A DNA stretch of 64,000 nt from Syngnathus acus (taxonomy: Eukaryota > Chordata > Actinopteri > Syngnathiformes > Syngnathidae). The notes beneath the pieces are model-generated. The model searched no databases. It was not told where the DNA came from and saw only the letters and a list, made by a program, of their open reading frames with translations. Both the position numbers and the translations under genes were made by a program. Each line of letters begins with the position of its first letter. Positions within the stretch are counted from its first letter, which is position 1. Where the stretch lies: assembly GCF_901709675.1 (NCBI RefSeq), contig NC_051090.1, positions 11,355,342 to 11,419,341 of the forward strand, read 5' to 3'. Shown here piece by piece: positions 59,799 through 64,000 of the stretch.

Positions 59799-62081
59799 CA
59801 GAGATGGGACCAAGTCACACATGTGCAAGTCTCAAGTGAGTCTCAAGTCTTAACCTTCAAGTCTCAAGTAAGTCCCAAGTCCTTAAATAGGTCAAGTCAA
59901 GTCCTTAAATAGGTCAAGTCCAAGTCAAGTCACATTATTATTGTAATTATACCCGCAGAATCTGATCTTAGTAACGTGAAAAGACAAGATATAAGTAACT
60001 TTAAGTAACCATCATTGTCCAATGTGTCTAACCCAGGGGTGGGCAAACTACGGCCCGCGGGCCACATCCGGCCCACGGGACCGTTTAATCCGGCCCGCCA
60101 ACCCTGAATTAATTGTATTATTAAACTTTTTTTTTTGTCATTTTGCCTGCAATGACTGCGTTTCCCCAGTAGATGGGGAACCGCTCGCCTGCGCATTTAC
60201 TACCGGAAGCCGTGTCAGAAAGCTCGGTGCACACTCACAAGTGCGTGTACGTACGTACTCAGTAGTACGGACATGGCGCACTCGCGCTCTATTTGTATCA
60301 GTCCCGAATTTAGAGCGTGGGCTGTGACGACAGCATTCTTGTAATTCGCTCGCTGAGCTTTCAGATACAGTTTTACGCTAAAGCCACCCACAAACCTTCC
60401 CCTGGAATCCTTCCATTAAAATGAGTGGCCCGAAGAAAAGAAGTGAGTGCCGAATGTTAAAAGAGTGGCCAATTTGACTCGACGTACGCGACGTGACGTT
60501 CAGCCACATCAACCCGTCACAGATCGAGGTAAACGGATCTCTCCTAAGAATTGCCACAACAAATTTTACTCCAGACTATGATGCACTAGCAAAAAAGGGA
60601 GACCAACAACACTGTTCCCACTGAAAATGAAGGGGAGGCTCTCAAGTTTGTTGTAAAAAAATGCATTTTGAATATGATTTGTACACATAGCAGGGATTGA
60701 AACTAGCGACCATTCTCATTTTCAAACAATGCAGGATGCTCAAGGACATTGATGCACCAACTGTTTGCGACTAATCTTAACCTGTAAAGTTCTTAAGGCT
60801 TACTTTAGGAAGTGTTTCCCGTTTCCTCACCTCTGTTACCAGGTGTTTGTGAGTTAAAACTCTGCTCTGATGTTCAGATACCCCTCACCGTGTTGCCGTT
60901 TTCATTACTTTATTTGGATGTATGCTTTCACCGATTCTTCAAGATGATATATTTGGTCAGAATGTTTGCTGTTTGATGTGATCTCATAAGATAAAAATTT
61001 TTCATTAATCTGACCTGCAGGCACTGAAGTGATGGAGACTGTTATTCATAATAATAGTGTCGTATTTTATGAGAATCACTGATAGCAGTTTTTTAGTGAT
61101 TTTTTTTTTTTTTAATGCTGTTAATAAATGCATTTGTTTTCAAAAAACTTGTTTGGAATATCCATGCTTTACTACCTACTAAAGGCCAAAATCTTTTATG
61201 CAATGACCTTTACAGGTCGCTTATATTACTTAACACAAACACTACGTCCATCTGCTCCTGGTTCGGCCCTCCGGTCCAAATTTAGAACCCAGTTCGGCCC
61301 GCGAGTCAAAATGTTTGCCCACCCCTGGTCTAACCTGTTTAAAAAATATGACAATAATTTGGATTTGCACTGTAATTACTGATATTCAGTAAAATACACC
61401 ATGGAATCAAACAAAAAAGAAATTACCTCATACAATGATTGACAGCTCAATCTAAACAAATGAACGTCTGCCGACAGTCTGACACATTTGAGTTACAAAT
61501 ATGAAAAAATTATCTGAAAAAAATAACACATTAAAGAGCATTAGAAACATTTTATGTTTCATCTGTAACATCTGGAGACACCAGAGCTCTATAAACTTCA
61601 AACGGACAAAGTCGTCTGGCTGTCTGAAATGTTCCTGTTGCATATCTTGCACTGTGCTGTCCGTCTTTTGCCGTCATAAAGGTAATTACGATAGCCGAAG
61701 GTACCGCTCCCGCTGACATGTTTGTGCATGTCTGATATAATGGGGCGTGATTCTACAATAAACACGTTAGGTAGGTAGAGAGGGCACGACTGATTGATTG
61801 ACAGGGTAGCGATCCAATCATGACAACGCCATTCTCAGCCTGCGCTCCTACCGTGTTATCGATATTACTTTTTAAAATGTATTATTAATGTTATATTCAA
61901 ACTGAAAACATAAACTAAATAACACGGAAGTCATTCAAGTCATCGTGTGTCAAGTCAAGTCCCGAGTCTTTAACTTCCAAGTCCAAGTCGAGTCTCAAGT
62001 TTTTTTTATTTTTGTCAAGTCAAGTCACAAGTCTCGAGTCGACTCGAGTCCAAGTCACAGTGACTCGAGTCCCCATCTCTG
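59799..62081. mobile_element. hAT-type MITE with CAAGTC repeats (CAGAGATGGGAC ends), itself interrupted
   Basis: Left end CAGAGATGGGACCAAGTC, right end GAGTCCCCATCTCTG, with many caagtc/gactc units inside both ends. Flanks ttaataaa (59791-59798) and gtaataaa (62082-62089) match at 7 of 8 positions. About 990 bp without the nested hAT copy at 60034-61327. It split the L1 remnant. Confidence 0.85.
60034..61327. mobile_element. hAT-type deletion derivative (CAGGGGTGGGCAAACT ends), copy 2, inverted
   Basis: A 1294-bp copy of the element at 54460-55662 in opposite orientation, with the exact 8-bp duplication gtctaacc (60026-60033 and 61328-61335). It has about 90 bp (around 60146-60237) that copy 1 lacks, which accounts for the size difference. 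Its mini-ORF is broken by a stop. Confidence 0.93.
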
Positions 62082-62570
62082 GTAATAAACCCTTGAGTGA
62101 AGCTCGTTGGAACAGTGCCCTTTTCAATACTTTCATTATAAACCCGTTGGAAGAATGGAGCTAACTGAGAAGAGAAGGATTTGTAAAATTCTGCAACCAA
62201 ACCATCTATTCCTGGAGCCTTATTATTTTTAAGGAGCTCAATATGTTTTCGAGCCTCCTTTTCAGTGAGTGAGCGCTCACAATAAAGTTGGTCTGTTTTA
62301 TAGTTTTTACATTGTCTACAAGATTGATAAATCGGTTTGAGACTTTTTAATTATAGTTTGATTAATATAGTTTGGAGTAGAAGTTGCAACAAAAGTGTGA
62401 GATAATTTTGTAATCACTAATAACGGTACTATTTATATTCAGTTATGAATTGTATTACATTTAGATATGTGTTTCTCTAATCTGAAAAAATATGCGGAAT
62501 TCTGCTCGCCTTCCTCTATCCATCTTTTCCACGAACGAACAAAGGCCGCTTCAGCCTTTGACTGTTGCAT

Positions 62571-62649
62571 TTTCCAAATGACAATCGTGGCGTCATCAAG
62601 CTTGGCCGGATGTTGGAGAGACACGCGCTGTGGAAAGCTCCAGACAAAC
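62571..62649 (+). promoter_or_regulatory. Short 5' flank of lonp1
   Basis: Only about 80 bp separate the recognisable L1 remnant from the lonp1 start codon, so the core promoter/5'UTR either lies here or uses L1-derived sequence. It contains a tgacaatcgtggcgtcatc segment with a CRE-like half site. Confidence 0.35.
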
Positions 62650-64000
62650 ATGGCGACGTGCGCGAAAATGATAAGAGCAGCGGGATTTCTCCAAAGAACA
62701 GCAGCTCACATGGTCAAAAACACTTCGCCAGGGTGCTTCAGATTCGGCATACAGCGGGCCGACACACCGGGCACGTGCGGGTGCCGCTCGGTTCGCCTGT
62801 ACAACAGTTGCGGCTCGGTTCACGCCTCTAACATGACAGCTGGACCTCGTCGCTGGATGCGGGTGACCGGCGTTCGTTTTGGCCTCCTCGAGTCATCGCC
62901 CTGCCGCCCCAGAGCCTTCGGAAACCGGGCGAGCGGTGCCGGCTTCCACGGGGAGGATGGCGCGGAGAGCGGCGGCGGTGACTCGGGAGGAGAGGAGTCC
63001 GGCGGCGGCGAGGACGGAGGAGCGGCGTACGCTGGAGCTCCGATAACAGCTCTGACCCCGATGATGGTGCCGGAGATTTTCCCCAATGTGCCACTGATTG
63101 CCGTGAGCAGGAACCCTGTGTTCCCCCGATTCATCAAGATTATCGAGGTGAGGAGAAGGATGTAATGTTTCAATTTTGAAGGACCGCCGTGCAATGTTTG
63201 GGTGGCATCCCTCATTTGATGACTTGATATGACAATTTGCAATATGGCTTGGTCTATTTGCTCCTCACAAATTTATCTCTTTGTGTTCTTTTTCGACCCA
63301 TGACGTTGTGCTTCCGGCAGGTGAAAAACAAAAGCCTGATGGAGCTCCTCAGGAGGAAGGTTCGATTGGCGCAGCCCTACGCCGGAGTATTCCTCAAGAA
63401 AGACGACAAGTACGTCCTGCCCGTGTCGTGACGCCACCCCCGTCCGCCCCATCGCGTCCTCAGCACCGGTGCTGACTCATGTGTGTGCGTGTGTGTGTTG
63501 CAGCGACGAGTCAGACGTAGTGGAGTCCCTGGATGCCGTCTACGCCATGGGAACCTTTGTGCAGATCCACGAGATGCAGGACCTCGGGGACAAGCTAAGG
63601 ATGATCGTCATGGGTCATCGCAGGTCAGGAGAAAGAGGCGAGCTTGCGCAAGTGGGGCACGGCCGGCGCAAACGCAACACTACGCAACACACATTACTGG
63701 AGCGCAAACATAAAAGTAGTGGGGAACGGCCGTGCAAGCTTGCCTGACGAGCCGTTTCGCAGGATCCGCATCACCCGGCATCTGGAGGTAGAGCCCGAGG
63801 AGGCGGAAGCGGTGGCGGAGTCGCCTGAGTCGCAAGGCAAGGCCACGTCGGGACGCCGAGCCAAGCGCGATCGGCGGGAGGAGCGGATAGAGGACAAGGT
63901 CTCTCCGCTTGTGCTTGTTCGCTCTGCGCCGCCGTCCGGGCTCATGTCGCCTTTCTGTGCTTTTTTTGGGGACCACCAGATCGCCCAAGCTGACCTGATG
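62650..64000 (+). CDS. lonp1: Mitochondrial Lon protease, N-terminal part (5 exons, runs off the window)
   Basis: LONP1 is the ATP-dependent AAA+ serine protease of the mitochondrial matrix, degrading oxidised and misfolded proteins and binding mtDNA. Exons seen: 62650-63147, 63321-63409, 63504-63623, 63763-63898, 63980 onward. Only the first 288 codons are present. The start [20 protein letters not shown] is basic and lacks acids, as in a mitochondrial targeting peptide. A Gly/Ser/Glu-rich stretch (about residues 100-132) follows, as in human. The Lon substrate-binding domain begins [20 protein letters not shown] and continues through [31 protein letters not shown] and [20 protein letters not shown]. 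The ATPase and protease domains lie beyond the window. Exon 5 is known only for its first seven codons. Confidence 0.93.

Larger units (their letters stand above)
59070..62570 (-). mobile_element. L1/Tx1-type LINE remnant, broken and interrupted
   Basis: Reading from right to left on the minus strand the order is: a [20 protein letters not shown] block (about 62470-62560), a VAEFYKSFSSQLAPFFQRVYNES block (about 62130-62200), INLIPKTKKDLLAIDNWRPISLLN (about 59720-59795), CQSGFMTNRHIPNNIGLILDIL (about 59590-59650), HRGVRQGCSMSSYLIL (about 59350-59400) and LADDTTIFL (about 59230-59260). These are L1-type RT blocks in correct order, in several frames. A 2.3-kb MITE nest (59799-62081) sits inside. 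Confidence 0.8.

Noticed and set aside
62467-62649. N-terminal extension of lonp1 upstream of 62650
   Set aside because: The frame is open upstream to an ATG at 62467, but that stretch overlaps the antisense L1 block. The Arg-rich targeting peptide starts naturally at 62650.
1-64000. An undescribed multi-gene system
   Set aside because: All coding regions belong to known eukaryotic families or to transposons. No cluster of unknown co-oriented genes, no unusual repeat-gene pairing and no sign of horizontal transfer other than ordinary transposable elements was found.

Overview
The window is genomic DNA from a ray-finned (teleost) fish. Intron-rich vertebrate genes sit among fish-type transposable elements: Tc1/mariner, piggyBac and hAT elements with their MITEs, Rex1-like and Rex3/RTE-like LINEs, an L1-type LINE and tRNA-derived SINEs. 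No prokaryotic operon, CRISPR array, rRNA or functional tRNA gene was seen. I assembled every gene by hand from splice sites, reading phase and remembered orthologue sequence; no search was run.

Layout: lmnb2 (+, 840-6517), encoding a B-type lamin with a terminal CaaX exon; a nested piggyBac block (8544-13045); commd2 (+, 13438-14977); trappc8 (+, 16327-26022, 29 coding exons); a hAT-type MITE (26792-27470); sass6 (+, 27747-33914) with a Tc1 copy in intron 8; lrrc24-like (-, 34311-40184), convergent with sass6 and loaded with MITEs; a nested hAT/SINE block and a probable solo LTR (41182-43487); dohh (+, 44086-47430) with a palindromic Tc1 MITE in its fourth intron; an rsph4a/6a-type radial spoke gene (+, 48685-58950) whose second intron holds LINEs, a SINE and a hAT derivative; an L1 remnant with two levels of MITE insertion (59070-62570); and the first five exons of lonp1 (+, 62650 to the window end).

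The genes are unrelated housekeeping or structural genes: nuclear lamina, COMMD/Commander complex, TRAPPIII trafficking, centriole cartwheel, a neuronal-type LRR-Ig membrane protein, hypusine synthesis, ciliary radial spokes and mitochondrial Lon protease. LMNB2, DOHH and LONP1 are all on human 19p13.3, so part of this linkage looks ancestral.

I found no convincing undescribed multi-gene system. The best observations are structural: nested insertions whose order is fixed by exact target-site duplications, two extra lmnb2 introns that exactly subdivide canonical lamin exons, two GC-AG introns in trappc8, and an inverted pair of hAT deletion derivatives, one with an intact mini-ORF, flanking the distal exons of the radial spoke gene.
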